Origin: an uncultured Clostridia bacterium
GTDB taxonomy: Bacteria; Bacillota; Clostridia; TANB77; CAG-508
DNA length: 62,382 bases
NCBI GenBank assembly: GCA_948891265.1
Contig: CAQUBD010000006.1
Coordinates: forward strand, 23,658 to 86,039
Direction: 5' to 3'
Positions 25,234-33,876 of this stretch are shown here, in pieces; position 1 is the first letter of the stretch, and each line of letters starts with the position of its first letter. Made by a program: the position numbers and the translations under genes. The notes under the pieces were generated by a model. It saw nothing but the letters and a program-made list of their open reading frames with translations. It ran no database searches and was not told the origin of the DNA.

Positions 25234-25587
25234 GTGGAAGAAACACTAGTAAAAGAAGCTAGAGCAACACTTAAATTTGCAAGAATATCAGCTAGAAAAG
25301 TAAAGATAGTTGCAGATTTAATTAGAGGAAAAGATGTTGATGAAGCACTAGCAATAATGAAATTTACACCAAAAGCATCTTCAGAAGTATTAGAAAAATT
25401 ATTAAAATCAGCAATTGCAAATGCTGAAAATAATCATGAAATGAAACATGAAAATTTATATGTTGCTGAAATATTTGCAAACCAAGGTCCAACACTTAAA
25501 AGAATAAGACCAGCTGCAAAAGGTTCAGCAGTAAGAATTAGAAAAAGAACAAGTCATATAACAATTGTTCTAAAGGAAAGAGATTAA
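25234..25587 (+). CDS. rplV: 50S ribosomal protein L22
   Basis: L22 (uL22) lines the exit tunnel constriction. The 117-residue protein has RATLKFARISARKVKIVADLIRGK and the C-terminal hairpin PTLKRIRPAAKGSAVRIRKRTSHITIVL. The start is GTG after AAGGAGGTAAGTAAA. Spacing to rpsS is 45 bases. Confidence 0.95.
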   Translation: MEETLVKEARATLKFARISARKVKIVADLIRGKDVDEALAIMKFTPKASSEVLEKLLKSAIANAENNHEMKHENLYVAEIFANQGPTLKRIRPAAKGSAVRIRKRTSHITIVLKERD

Positions 25588-25617
25588 TGATAAAAGAAAA
25601 GGAGGCTTAATTTAACC

Positions 25618-26274
25618 ATGGGTCAAAAAGTACATCCAACAGGTGCAAGAGTTGGTATAATAAGAGATTGGAACTCTAAATGGTATGCAAATTCTAAAAA
25701 CTTTGCAGATTATTTAGTAGAAGACCAAAAAATACGTAAATTTTTAAAGAAAAAATTATATACTGCTGGAATTTCTAAAATAGAAATTGAAAGAACAGCT
25801 AAAATGGTAAAAATTAATTTATATACAGCTAAACCAGGAATTATAATTGGTAAAGGTGGAGCTGGAGTAGAAGCGATAAAAACAGATATTGCAAAATTAA
25901 TAAATAAAGATGTTAACTTAAATATAGTAGAAGTTAAAAATATAGATACAGACGCACAATTAGTTGCTGAAAATATTGCAGGACAATTAGAAAGAAGAAT
26001 TTCATTCAGAAGAGCTATGAAACAATGTATGCAAAAAGCTACAAAAGCTGGAGCTTTAGGTATAAAAACAGCTGTATCAGGTAGATTAGGTGGAGCTGAC
26101 ATGGCTAGAACTGAATTTTATAAAGAAGGAAATATTCCATTACAAACTTTAAGAGCTGATATTGATTATGGATTTGCAGAAGCAGATACAACATATGGAA
26201 AAATCGGTGTAAAAGTATGGATATATAAAGGAGAAGTTCTTCCAAGTAAGAAAATGGAAGGGGGAGACCAATAA
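25618..26274 (+). CDS. rpsC: 30S ribosomal protein S3
   Basis: S3 (uS3) forms part of the mRNA entry site. The 218-residue protein has MGQKVHPTGARVGIIRDW, the KH-domain IIIGKGGAGVE motif and the C-terminal GRLGGADMARTE. The stop overlaps the rplP start by one base, so S3 and L16 are translationally coupled as usual. Confidence 0.97.
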   Translation: MGQKVHPTGARVGIIRDWNSKWYANSKNFADYLVEDQKIRKFLKKKLYTAGISKIEIERTAKMVKINLYTAKPGIIIGKGGAGVEAIKTDIAKLINKDVNLNIVEVKNIDTDAQLVAENIAGQLERRISFRRAMKQCMQKATKAGALGIKTAVSGRLGGADMARTEFYKEGNIPLQTLRADIDYGFAEADTTYGKIGVKVWIYKGEVLPSKKMEGGDQ

Positions 26275-26714
26275 TGCCATTAATGCCAAAAAGAACAAAA
26301 CATAGAAAAGTACAAAAAGGTAGAATGAGAGGAAAAGCAACAAGAGGAAATAGAGTTACAGATGGAGAATATGGAATACAAGCTGTAACAGCTGGTTTAA
26401 TTACAAGTAATCAAATCGAAGCAGCCAGAATTGCTATGACTCGTTATATAAAAAGAGGTGGAAAAGTTTGGATAAAAATATTCCCAGACAAACCAATAAC
26501 TTCTAAACCAATCGGTACTCGTATGGGTAAAGGTAAAGGTGCTCCAGAATATTGGGTAGCTGTTGTAAAACCAGGAAGAGTTATGTTTGAAATTGCTGGT
26601 GTACCAGAAGAAACAGCTAGAGAAGCCTTAAGACTTGCAATGAATAAACTACCTAACAAAACAAAATTCGTTGCTAGAGAAACTGAAAAGGTAGGTGGAA
26701 ATGATGAAGATTAG
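26274..26714 (+). CDS. rplP: 50S ribosomal protein L16
   Basis: L16 (uL16) organises the A-site tRNA region. The 146-residue protein has MPLMPKRTKHRKVQKGRMRG, WIKIFPDKPITSKPIGTRMGKGKG and the EYWVAVVKPGR segment. It overlaps both rpsC (1 base) and rpmC. Confidence 0.97.
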   Translation: MPLMPKRTKHRKVQKGRMRGKATRGNRVTDGEYGIQAVTAGLITSNQIEAARIAMTRYIKRGGKVWIKIFPDKPITSKPIGTRMGKGKGAPEYWVAVVKPGRVMFEIAGVPEETAREALRLAMNKLPNKTKFVARETEKVGGNDED

Positions 26715-26907
26715 TAAAATAAGAGAAATGTCTTCACCAGATTTAGAGAAAGAATTAGGTGAACTAAAAACAGAATTATTCAAATTAAAATTTAGTTTAG
26801 CTACAAACGGATTAGAAAATACAAGTAAAATAAAAGAAGTTAGAAGAGATATAGCTAAAATAAATACTGTATTAACAGAAAGAAAAATAGCAGAAGCAAA
26901 AGCTTAA
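26704..26907 (+). CDS. rpmC: 50S ribosomal protein L29
   Basis: L29 (uL29), a two-helix protein at the exit site. About 67 residues from MKISKIREMSSPDLEKELGEL with the KFSLATNGLENTSKIKEVRRDIA core. Adjacent ATGs at 26701 and 26704; the second leaves better spacing from AGGTGG. It overlaps the end of rplP by about 11 bases. Confidence 0.94.
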   Translation: MKISKIREMSSPDLEKELGELKTELFKLKFSLATNGLENTSKIKEVRRDIAKINTVLTERKIAEAKA

Positions 26908-26960
26908 AAATATAAAATAGAAGAAAAGAAAGTTTCATTTTGAATGAAGCAGATTATTAA

Positions 26961-27075
26961 AGTTTGGCAGACAAAAATTGAGATAGCCGTTCGAAATGAA
27001 ATGAGATACGGATATCTTATGCAAATGAGCGATAGCGAATTTGTAACCGCTAAAAAGATGACGATGAGCGAAACA
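26961..27075 (+). repeat. G.A-mismatch double-hairpin element, copy 2 (before rpsQ)
   Basis: TTTGGCAGAC, then AGATAGCCGT (26981-26990) pairing with ACGGATATCT (27008-27017), TTATGCA, the CAAAT/ATTTG hairpin and GATGACGATGA. It is nearly identical to copy 1 and ends about 10 bases before the rpsQ Shine-Dalgarno. Confidence 0.8.
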
Positions 27076-27101
27076 AAGTGAAGCGAAAGGAGGATTCATA
27101 C

Positions 27102-27365
27102 ATGGAAGAAAGAAATCTTCGTAAAACTATGATTGGAACTGTAGTATCTGATAAAATGGATAAAACAGTAGTTGTAGCAGTTGAAACAAGTGTTAGACAT
27201 GATGTTTATGGAAAAACAGTAAAAAGAACATACAAATTAAAAGCTCATGATGAAAACAATGAATGTCAAATGGGTGACAAAGTTGAAGTCATGGAAACAA
27301 GACCACTTTCTAAAGATAAAAGATGGAGAGTTGTTAAGGTTGTTGAAAAAGCAATCATCAAATAA
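27102..27365 (+). CDS. rpsQ: 30S ribosomal protein S17
   Basis: S17 (uS17), an early 30S assembly protein with an OB fold. The 87-residue protein has RKTMIGTVVSDKMDKTVVVAVE and the KAHDENNECQMGDKVEVMETRPLSKDKRW-type C-terminal half. The ATG at 27102 after AAAGGAGG is used; the upstream in-frame part lies in the repeat. Confidence 0.96.
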   Translation: MEERNLRKTMIGTVVSDKMDKTVVVAVETSVRHDVYGKTVKRTYKLKAHDENNECQMGDKVEVMETRPLSKDKRWRVVKVVEKAIIK

Positions 27366-27486
27366 ATAAATGAAAAGCAGCAATCTGCACATTTTTAATA
27401 TTTATTTCAAACCTCGACATACTTGTGTATAGTCTCGGCTTGCTCTAAATATGAAAAATGCACATCTTACTACTTTTGATTTATTT
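27366..27486 (+). repeat. Spacer palindrome between rpsQ and rplN
   Basis: Outer arms AATAAATGAAAAG and CTTTTGATTTATT, internal loop CAGCAATC opposite TCTTACTA, facing TGCACA motifs each followed or preceded by T/A tracts, and a tip ATAC/GTAT flanked by CCTCGAC and GTCTCGG. The same plan occurs in four or more other spacers of this cluster. Confidence 0.75.
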
Positions 27487-27565
27487 ATTAAAAAAGAAGA
27501 TTTGATGAAAAGCAGTAAACTGTAATTTTATTAAAATAAAAATTATAAGAAGGGAGAAACAGAAC

Positions 27566-27934
27566 ATGATACAACAACAAACAATATTAAAAGTAGCAGA
27601 CAACACAGGTGCAAAAGAAATTATGTGTATCAGATGTTTAGGTGGTTCATATAGAAAAACATCTAATATAGGTGATATCATAGTTGCTTCAGTTAAATCA
27701 GCAACACCAGGTGGCGTTGTTAAAAAAGGTGATGTTGTAAAAGCTGTTATAGTAAGATCTAAAAAGGGATTAAGAAGACCAGATGGTTCATATATAAAAT
27801 TTGATGAAAATGCAGCTGTAATAATAAAAGAAGATGGAACTCCAAAAGGAACTCGTATTTTTGGACCAGTTGCAAGAGAACTAAGAGAAAAAGATTATAT
27901 GAAAATTTTATCTTTAGCTCCAGAGGTTCTTTAA
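27566..27934 (+). CDS. rplN: 50S ribosomal protein L14
   Basis: L14 (uL14) at the subunit interface, contacting 16S helix 14. The 122-residue protein shows MIQQQTILKVADNTGAKEIM, the VVKKGDVVKAVIVRSKKGLRR segment and DGTPKGTRIFGPVARELR. Exact family length. Start follows AAGGGAG. Confidence 0.97.
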   Translation: MIQQQTILKVADNTGAKEIMCIRCLGGSYRKTSNIGDIIVASVKSATPGGVVKKGDVVKAVIVRSKKGLRRPDGSYIKFDENAAVIIKEDGTPKGTRIFGPVARELREKDYMKILSLAPEVL

Positions 27935-27935
27935 G

Positions 27936-28020
27936 CTCTTAACGAGAATGTTTATAAAACATTCGAGTGTTAGAGATTAAAGATGCAGAAATGTGAAGCG
28001 TTTCTGTAAACATTAATACT
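27936..28020 (+). repeat. Two-hairpin spacer element before rplX
   Basis: CTCTTAAC and GTTAGAG enclose GAATGTTT/AAACATTC, then a GATGCA stretch is followed by CAGAAA/TTTCTG. The plan (long hairpin, TGCA, short hairpin) resembles the G.A-mismatch element without sharing its stem sequence. Confidence 0.45.
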
Positions 28021-28101
28021 TTATGCTAAAATAATAAGCAATAAATTAGAAATTTTAGTGAATAAAGTTATGATAAATAAATTGAAGGGAGGCAATCTCT
28101 A

Positions 28102-28410
28102 ATGAGAATAAAAAAAGGAGATACTGTTCAAGTTTTATCTGGAAATGATAAAGGAAAAACAGGAGAAGTACTAGAAGTAATACCAAAAGCTGACAAAATC
28201 ATTGTTAAAGGTATAAACATTAGAAAAAAACATGTTAAACCAAGAAAACAAGGAGAAGAAGGCGGAATAATATCAATAGAATCAGCTATACCAAGTGCAA
28301 AAGTAAATGTAGTATGTTCTAAATGTGGAAAAGCTACAAGAGTTGCATATAGTGAAGAAAAAGGCGAAAAAATTCGTGTTTGTAAAAAATGCGGTGCAAA
28401 AATAAAATAA
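28102..28410 (+). CDS. rplX: 50S ribosomal protein L24
   Basis: L24 (uL24), an assembly-initiator protein with a KOW motif near the exit tunnel. The 102-residue protein has MRIKKGDTVQVLSGNDKGKTGEV and KPRKQGEEGGIISIE. The C-terminal part has two CxxC pairs (CSKC, CKKC), a likely zinc site. GAAGGGAGG precedes the ATG. Confidence 0.96.
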   Translation: MRIKKGDTVQVLSGNDKGKTGEVLEVIPKADKIIVKGINIRKKHVKPRKQGEEGGIISIESAIPSAKVNVVCSKCGKATRVAYSEEKGEKIRVCKKCGAKIK

Positions 28411-28439
28411 AAATATAGAAAGTAAAATAAAGTTCAGCA

Positions 28440-28503
28440 GATTTGGCAGACAAAATTTTGTCCAAAATTTTGGATGACGATGAACGAACGAAGTGAGTGA
28501 AAG
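28440..28503 (+). repeat. GGCAGAC-box repeat before rplE
   Basis: GATTTGGCAGAC, a CAAAATTTTG/CAAAATTTTG hairpin, then GATGACGATGAACGAACGAAG running into the rplE ribosome binding site. It is a single unit of the family that is tandemly repeated before bipA. Confidence 0.8.
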
Positions 28504-28518
28504 GAGGATTAAATAATA

Positions 28519-29058
28519 ATGGAAAAATTAAGAGAACAATATGAAAAAGAAGTAATCCCAGCATTAATGAAAAAATTTAATTATAAATCAGTTATGCAAG
28601 TTCCAAAACTTGATAAAATAGTTATAAATATAGGTTTAGGGGATACAAAAGAAAACCCTAAAGCATTAGAAAATGCAATGAATGATTTAGTTCAAATTAC
28701 AGGTCAAAAACCAGTAATTACAAAAGCTAGAAAGTCAATAGCTGCATTCAAATTAAGAGAAGGTGCAAATATAGGATGTAAAGTAACATTAAGAGCAGAT
28801 AAAATGTATGATTTTGCTTACAAACTATTTAATGTAGCACTTCCAAGAGTTAGAGATTTTAGAGGAGTTTCAGGAAATTCATTTGATGGAAGAGGAAACT
28901 ACTCAATGGGTATAAAGGAACAATTAATATTCCCAGAAATTGAATATGATAAAGTAGACAAATTAAGAGGTATGGATATCATATTTGTAACAACAGCTAA
29001 TTCTGATGAAGAAGCAAAAGAATTATTGAAACTTATGGGAATGCCTTTCAAAAATTAA
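28519..29058 (+). CDS. rplE: 50S ribosomal protein L5
   Basis: L5 (uL5) binds 5S rRNA and the central protuberance. The 179-residue protein has KLDKIVINIGLGDTKENPKAL, GQKPVITKARKSIAAFKLREG and FPEIEYDKVDKLRGMDI. Full length. Its last codons form the left arm of a long palindrome (29051-29173). Confidence 0.97.
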   Translation: MEKLREQYEKEVIPALMKKFNYKSVMQVPKLDKIVINIGLGDTKENPKALENAMNDLVQITGQKPVITKARKSIAAFKLREGANIGCKVTLRADKMYDFAYKLFNVALPRVRDFRGVSGNSFDGRGNYSMGIKEQLIFPEIEYDKVDKLRGMDIIFVTTANSDEEAKELLKLMGMPFKN

Positions 29059-29173
29059 TTTTAAACAGCGTCTAACGTCGTTAGTCTTCGCATAAAAAAT
29101 CCTCATCGTACAACAAGTACGATTCCGGTTTTTTAGCTTGACTGCCTAGTTATACTTGTTTTAAATTAATTTT
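29051..29173 (+). repeat. Spacer palindrome between rplE and rpsZ
   Basis: AAAATTAATTTTAAACA (29051-29067) pairs with TGTTTTAAATTAATTTT (29157-29173). Inside are further stems, AAAAAATC/GGTTTTTT and CGTAC/GTACG at the tip. The left arm includes the last codons of rplE. Confidence 0.75.
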
Positions 29174-29212
29174 GTGAAAAACCTAATTAGTCAAGGAAGG
29201 AGTAAAAAAGGA

Positions 29213-29398
29213 ATGGCTAAAAAATCAATGAAAGTAAAACAAGCTAGACCACAAAAATATAGTACAAGAGAATATAATAGATGTAAATTATGTGGTAGAC
29301 CACATGCTTATATTAGAAAATATGGCATTTGCCGTGTATGCTTTAGAGAATTAGCACATAAGGGTGAAATTCCTGGGGTTAAGAAAGCTAGCTGGTAA
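29213..29398 (+). CDS. rpsZ: 30S ribosomal protein S14 type Z
   Basis: S14 (uS14) in the 30S head. The 61-residue protein is the zinc-binding short form, with C-K-L-C-G-R-P-H and CRVCFRELAH giving the CxxC...CxxC site and ending GVKKASW. The ATG at 29213 is taken; an upstream in-frame GTG at 29174 would add residues not seen in the family. Confidence 0.95.
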   Translation: MAKKSMKVKQARPQKYSTREYNRCKLCGRPHAYIRKYGICRVCFRELAHKGEIPGVKKASW

Positions 29399-29401
29399 AA
29401 G

Positions 29402-29548
29402 AAAATCGATTAAAAGCAGCAATCTGCACATTTGCTTATTATTAAGGATTACAAATGAATATAAATATTCATTTGTATACTGATACTGTAATAGCTAAAG
29501 CTTAACAGTATCAGCAAAATGCACATCTAACTACTTTTAATCAATTTT
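29402..29548 (+). repeat. Spacer palindrome between rpsZ and rpsH
   Basis: Arms AAAATCGATTAAAAG and CTTTTAATCAATTTT, internal loop CAGCAATC opposite TCTAACTA, facing TGCACA motifs, and two inner hairpins, ACAAATGAAT/ATTCATTTGT and CTGATACTGT/ACAGTATCAG. The inner hairpins are shared with the rplF-rplR spacer almost base for base. Confidence 0.8.
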
Positions 29549-29632
29549 ATGAAAAATACTGAATATTATAAAGATTAATAAATTTACAATTCAGTATATA
29601 CATATAATTAAGAAGAAAAGGAGGAAAGTAAA

Positions 29633-30031
29633 TTGAATATTACAGATCCAATAGCAGATATGTTAACTAGAATAAGAAATGCAAATACTTCAAAACATAA
29701 AACAGTAGATATACCTGCATCAAAAATGAAATTAGGAATAGCTGAGATATTATTTAAAGAAGGATATATTAAAGCTTTTGAAGAAATAAAAGATGAAAAT
29801 CAAGGAATTATAAGAGTTACTCTAAAATATGATGAAAAAGGAAATAGAGTAATTGATGGATTAAGAAGAATTAGTAAACCAGGATTAAGAGTTTATGCTT
29901 CTAAAGAAGAATTACCAAAAGTATTAAATGGTTTAGGTATAGCAATAATTTCTACATCACAAGGTTTAAAAACAGATAAAGAAGCTAGACAATTAGGTGT
30001 TGGTGGAGAAGTATTAGCTTATATATGGTAA
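29633..30031 (+). CDS. rpsH: 30S ribosomal protein S8
   Basis: S8 (uS8) organises the central domain of 16S rRNA. The 132-residue protein begins with TTG after AAGGAGGAAAGTAAA and has DPIADMLTRIRNANTSKH, GLRRISKPGLRVYASKEELP and GLGIAIISTSQG. Family length. Confidence 0.96.
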   Translation: MNITDPIADMLTRIRNANTSKHKTVDIPASKMKLGIAEILFKEGYIKAFEEIKDENQGIIRVTLKYDEKGNRVIDGLRRISKPGLRVYASKEELPKVLNGLGIAIISTSQGLKTDKEARQLGVGGEVLAYIW

Positions 30032-30094
30032 GAGAATATGTAAAAAGGCGAAAGCTATAAAATGACATAATTCAATAATAAGGAGGAAAAGAAA

Positions 30095-30631
30095 ATGTCA
30101 AGAATAGGAAATAAACCTATAACAGTACCAGATGGAGTAGAAATCAAAATAGACGGACAAAAAATTAGTGTTAAAGGACCAAAAGGAACATTAGAAAGAG
30201 AAATACATAGAAATATTTCTTTAGAAATGAATGATAAAATAATTAAAGTAATTAGAAAAAATGATGAACCACAAAATAGAAGTTTGCATGGTTTAACAAG
30301 AACTTTAATTAATAATATGATTGTTGGTGTAACACAAGAATATACTAAAGAACTTCAAATAAATGGAGTTGGATATAGAGTTGCTAAACAAGGTACAGGA
30401 CTTAATATGACTTTAGGATATTCACATCCAGTATTATTTGATGCACCAGCTGGAATTACTTTTGATGTACCAAATCCAAATACAATTATCGTTAGAGGAA
30501 TTGATAAAGAAGTTGTAGGTCAAACTGCTGCTGTTATAAGAAGCAAAAGACCACCAGAAGTATATAGAGGTAAAGGTATCAAATATGCTGATGAGGTTAT
30601 TAGACGTAAGGAAGGTAAAACTGGAAAATAA
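30095..30631 (+). CDS. rplF: 50S ribosomal protein L6
   Basis: L6 (uL6) near the GTPase centre. The 178-residue protein has MSRIGNKPITVPDGVEI, KGPKGTLERE and the C-terminal PPEVYRGKGIKYADEVIRRKEGK signature. AAGGAGGAAAAG precedes the ATG. Confidence 0.97.
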   Translation: MSRIGNKPITVPDGVEIKIDGQKISVKGPKGTLEREIHRNISLEMNDKIIKVIRKNDEPQNRSLHGLTRTLINNMIVGVTQEYTKELQINGVGYRVAKQGTGLNMTLGYSHPVLFDAPAGITFDVPNPNTIIVRGIDKEVVGQTAAVIRSKRPPEVYRGKGIKYADEVIRRKEGKTGK

Positions 30632-30778
30632 ATTTTAATAAAATTAATCATCTTGCACATTTTGTTATTTTTAAGGATTACAAATGAATATAAATATTCA
30701 TTTGTATACTGATACTGTAACAGCTAAAGCTTAACAGTATCAGCAAAATGCACAATATAATCAATTTTATCAAAATTA
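30630..30778 (+). repeat. Spacer palindrome between rplF and rplR
   Basis: Arms AATTTTAATAAAATTAATCA and TAATCAATTTTATCAAAATT, facing TGCACA motifs within TTGCACATTTTG and CAAAATGCACAA, and the same pair of inner hairpins as in the rpsZ-rpsH spacer. Confidence 0.78.
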
Positions 30779-30814
30779 CATAAATATAACTTTTAAAGGA
30801 AGGGAGTAATAGAA

Positions 30815-31174
30815 ATGGTTAAGAAGACAGATAGAAAAATGGAAAGAAATAGAAGACATTTAAGAGTAAGAACAAAAATATCTGGAACAGCTGAAAGACC
30901 AAGATTATGTGTATATAGAAGTAATACAAATTTATATGTACAAATAATAGATGATGTTGCAGCAAATACTATAGTTAGTTGTTCTACATTAGACAAAGAT
31001 ATTAAAACAAAACATGCAAATAAAGAAGCTGCTAAAGAAATTGGAACAATGATAGCTAAAAAAGCATTAGAAAAAAATATAAAATCAGTAGTTTTTGACC
31101 GTGGTGGATATATATATCATGGTGTTGTTAAAGAATTAGCAGAAGCTGCTAGAGAAGGCGGATTAGAATTCTAA
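30815..31174 (+). CDS. rplR: 50S ribosomal protein L18
   Basis: L18 (uL18) binds 5S rRNA with L5. The 119-residue protein has RHLRVRTKISGTAERPRLCVYRSN, YVQIIDD, and the C-terminal FDRGGYIYHGVVKELAEAAREGGL. GAAGGGAG precedes the start. Confidence 0.97.
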   Translation: MVKKTDRKMERNRRHLRVRTKISGTAERPRLCVYRSNTNLYVQIIDDVAANTIVSCSTLDKDIKTKHANKEAAKEIGTMIAKKALEKNIKSVVFDRGGYIYHGVVKELAEAAREGGLEF

Positions 31175-31308
31175 TAAAAGTTAGAAGACAGAGGCCAGAA
31201 GTCAGAGAACAGAATCAGGAATTTAGATATCTAATATTTAACGTTCGACATTTAATATCTGACATCTGATGTCCAACATCTAAATAGAAAAGGAGGAAAT
31301 TAGAACCA

Positions 31309-31794
31309 ATGGAAGAAAAAAACGAATTAAAAGAAAAAGTAGTTGCCATAAATAGAGTTGCAAAAGTTGTTAAAGGTGGTAGAACTTTTAGATTTAGTGC
31401 AGTAGTTGTAGTTGGTGACGAAAATGGACATATTGGTGTAGGTAATGGTAAAGCTGCAGAAGTTCCAGATGCAATCAAAAAAGCTATACAAGAAGCTAAA
31501 AAGAACTTAGTAGAAGTTCCAATAGTTGATACAACTGTACCTCACGAGTATATAGGAAAATTTGGTAGTGCAAATGTTTTATTAAAACCAGCTGCTGTTG
31601 GTACTGGATTAATAGCAGGAGGAAGTGTTAGACCAGTATTAGAGCTTGCAGGATATAAAAATATAAGAACAAAAGTTATTGGAACAAACAATCCAAGAAA
31701 CGTTGTTTATGCAACAATTGAAGGACTAAAAGCTATGCAAACAGCTGAACAAGTAGCTAAAAAAAGAGGTAAAAAAGTAGAAGAAATATTATAA
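31309..31794 (+). CDS. rpsE: 30S ribosomal protein S5
   Basis: S5 (uS5) at the decoding centre and mRNA entry. The 161-residue protein has EKVVAINRVAKVVKGGRTFRF, GNGKAAEVPDAIKKA and the GTGLIAGGSVRPVLELAG loop. The gap before it (31175-31308) holds repeated GTCAGA/TCTGAC-like and ACATCTGATGT palindromic pieces. The usual next gene, rpmD, is missing. Confidence 0.96.
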   Translation: MEEKNELKEKVVAINRVAKVVKGGRTFRFSAVVVVGDENGHIGVGNGKAAEVPDAIKKAIQEAKKNLVEVPIVDTTVPHEYIGKFGSANVLLKPAAVGTGLIAGGSVRPVLELAGYKNIRTKVIGTNNPRNVVYATIEGLKAMQTAEQVAKKRGKKVEEIL

Positions 31795-31922
31795 TATAAG
31801 AAAATTTTTAAGTAAGGGGAATAACTTATTCATGCGTTATGGGGATATATCTTGTCCCACAAAGAAACGCTTAAGATAAAGATGTGTCCCACACATATAA
31901 ATAAGGAGGTGCAAGCATAAAA

Positions 31923-32357
31923 ATGAAATTAGGAGAATTAAAACCAGCTGAAGAAAGAGTTTCAAGAAGAAGAGTAGGACGTGGAATTGGTTCTGGACTT
32001 GGAAAAACATCAGGAAAAGGACATAAAGGACAAAAAGCAAGATCAGGCGGTGGAGTAAGAAGAGGTTTTGAAGGTGGTCAAACACCATTATATAGAAGAC
32101 TACCAAAAAGAGGATTTACAAACATCCATGCAAAAAATTACACAGAAGTAACATTAACAATGTTAAATAAATCAACAGTAAATGATGTTACAGCAGAAAC
32201 CCTGATTGCAGATAGAATAATTAGTAAAGCAAATGATGGAATAGTAGTATTAGCAACAGGAAATTTAGATAAAAAATTGAATGTTAAAGCTGTAAGATTT
32301 ACTACAAAAGCAAAAGAAAAAATTGAAGCTTTAGGCGGAAAGGCTGAGGTGATTTAA
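31923..32357 (+). CDS. rplO: 50S ribosomal protein L15
   Basis: L15 (uL15), a late-assembly 50S protein. The 144-residue product has the Gly/Arg-rich N-terminal region RRVGRGIGSGLGKTSGKGHKG, GFEGGQTPLYRRLPKRGFTN and a C-terminal KAVRFTTKAKEKIEALGGKAEV. It follows rpsE by 128 bases; that gap, with TGTCCC repeats, is too short to hold L30. secY starts directly after its stop. Confidence 0.96.
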   Translation: MKLGELKPAEERVSRRRVGRGIGSGLGKTSGKGHKGQKARSGGGVRRGFEGGQTPLYRRLPKRGFTNIHAKNYTEVTLTMLNKSTVNDVTAETLIADRIISKANDGIVVLATGNLDKKLNVKAVRFTTKAKEKIEALGGKAEVI

Positions 32358-33677
32358 TTGTTTAAAACAATAAAAAATGCATTAAAGACACCTGATGTAA
32401 GAAAAAGAATATTATATACACTATTATTAATAGTAATTTTTAGATTAGGATGCTATATTACAGTACCAGGAGTAAATAGTATAGTATTAAATGAAGCTAT
32501 GGGAACAAATAATGGGGTAGCAGGATTAATAGATATGATTTCAGGAGGAGCATTTTCAAGATTTTCAGTTTTTGCAATGTCAATTAGTCCATATATAACA
32601 GCTTCAATTGTTATACAGTTATTAGCAATGATAATACCATCTTTAGAAAAATTAACTAAAGAAGGCGGCGAAGAAGGAAGAAAGAAAATTAATAGATATA
32701 CAAAAATTTTAACTTTAGTATTAGCTTTAGTTGAAGCAATAGGTGTATTTGTATCATATAAAAATTCTGGAATATTTATAAATACACAATCTTCTACTGC
32801 TGCTTTAGTAGTAATATCATTAGTTGCTGGAACATCAATATTAATGTGGCTTGGAGATGAAATAACAAATAAAGGAATAGGAAATGGAATTTCTATGATA
32901 ATATTTATAGGTATTATTTCAGGATTACCAAGTTTTATAACTACTTTATGGAACTTGATGATTACAAGTGCAGGGTTTAGTACAACTGGATTACTAATGG
33001 CAATAGGAATAATAATAGGTGCTGTAATATTAATAGCAGGAGTTGTATTTATACAACAAGCTGAAAGAAGAGTACCTGTACAATATTCTAAAAAAGTAGT
33101 TGGAAGAAAGATGGTAGGAGCTCAAAGCACACATATACCATTAAAATTAGCTATGGCAGGAGTTATGCCAATAATATTTGCATCATCATTTTTAACATTT
33201 CCAGCAATGATAATACAAATATTTGTAAGTGATATAGCAACTAAAACAGGATTTATAGCAGGATTGTATAAATTTTCAATAGCTACATCATCTTCAAGTG
33301 TAGGTATAGGTTATACAATAGCAAATGCTTTAATATACTTAATATTAATAATGGCATTTACATTTTTCTATACTTATGCAACATTTAATCCAGCAGAAGT
33401 ATCAAATAATATAAAGAAAAATGGTGGATTTATACCAGGAATAAGAGCAGGAAAGCCAACAACAGATTATTTATCATCAATAATATCAAAAATAACATGG
33501 TTTGGTGGATTTTTCTTAGCAGTAATAGCAATATTACCAATGCTATTAAGATTTACAGGACTAAATATAGCATTTGGTGGAACATCAATATTAATTGTTG
33601 TAGGTGTAGCATTAGAAACTGTACAGCAATTAGAATCTCAATTAGTAATGAGACACTATAAAGGATTCTTGGAATAA
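32358..33677 (+). CDS. secY: Protein translocase subunit SecY
   Basis: Central channel of the Sec translocon. The 439-residue protein has ten predicted membrane helices, with the plug-region GAFSRFSVFAMSISPYITASI and cytosolic loop QAERRVPVQYSKKVVGRKM, and the late ETVQQLESQLVMRHYKGFL. TTG start immediately after the rplO stop, with GCTGAGGTG as ribosome binding site inside rplO. Confidence 0.97.
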   Translation: MFKTIKNALKTPDVRKRILYTLLLIVIFRLGCYITVPGVNSIVLNEAMGTNNGVAGLIDMISGGAFSRFSVFAMSISPYITASIVIQLLAMIIPSLEKLTKEGGEEGRKKINRYTKILTLVLALVEAIGVFVSYKNSGIFINTQSSTAALVVISLVAGTSILMWLGDEITNKGIGNGISMIIFIGIISGLPSFITTLWNLMITSAGFSTTGLLMAIGIIIGAVILIAGVVFIQQAERRVPVQYSKKVVGRKMVGAQSTHIPLKLAMAGVMPIIFASSFLTFPAMIIQIFVSDIATKTGFIAGLYKFSIATSSSSVGIGYTIANALIYLILIMAFTFFYTYATFNPAEVSNNIKKNGGFIPGIRAGKPTTDYLSSIISKITWFGGFFLAVIAILPMLLRFTGLNIAFGGTSILIVVGVALETVQQLESQLVMRHYKGFLE

Positions 33678-33876
33678 AAATAGATAGCATTGTGGGGGAG
33701 GTATGCACATTTTTGCATATCACCCTATAATGGTTTTTATAATGTTTATTAATATAGAAGTCAGAAATATAAATTGGTAAATATTATAAAGATTATTATA
33801 ATGTTAATTTTGATAATCTTTAAAAACTTTTACATGAAGATAAACGAAGCGAAGCGTAGAGAAGGGAGAAAACATA

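Noticed and set aside
31795..31922. A hidden rpmD
   Set aside because: The gap is 128 bases, shorter than any L30 gene, and no frame resembles L30.
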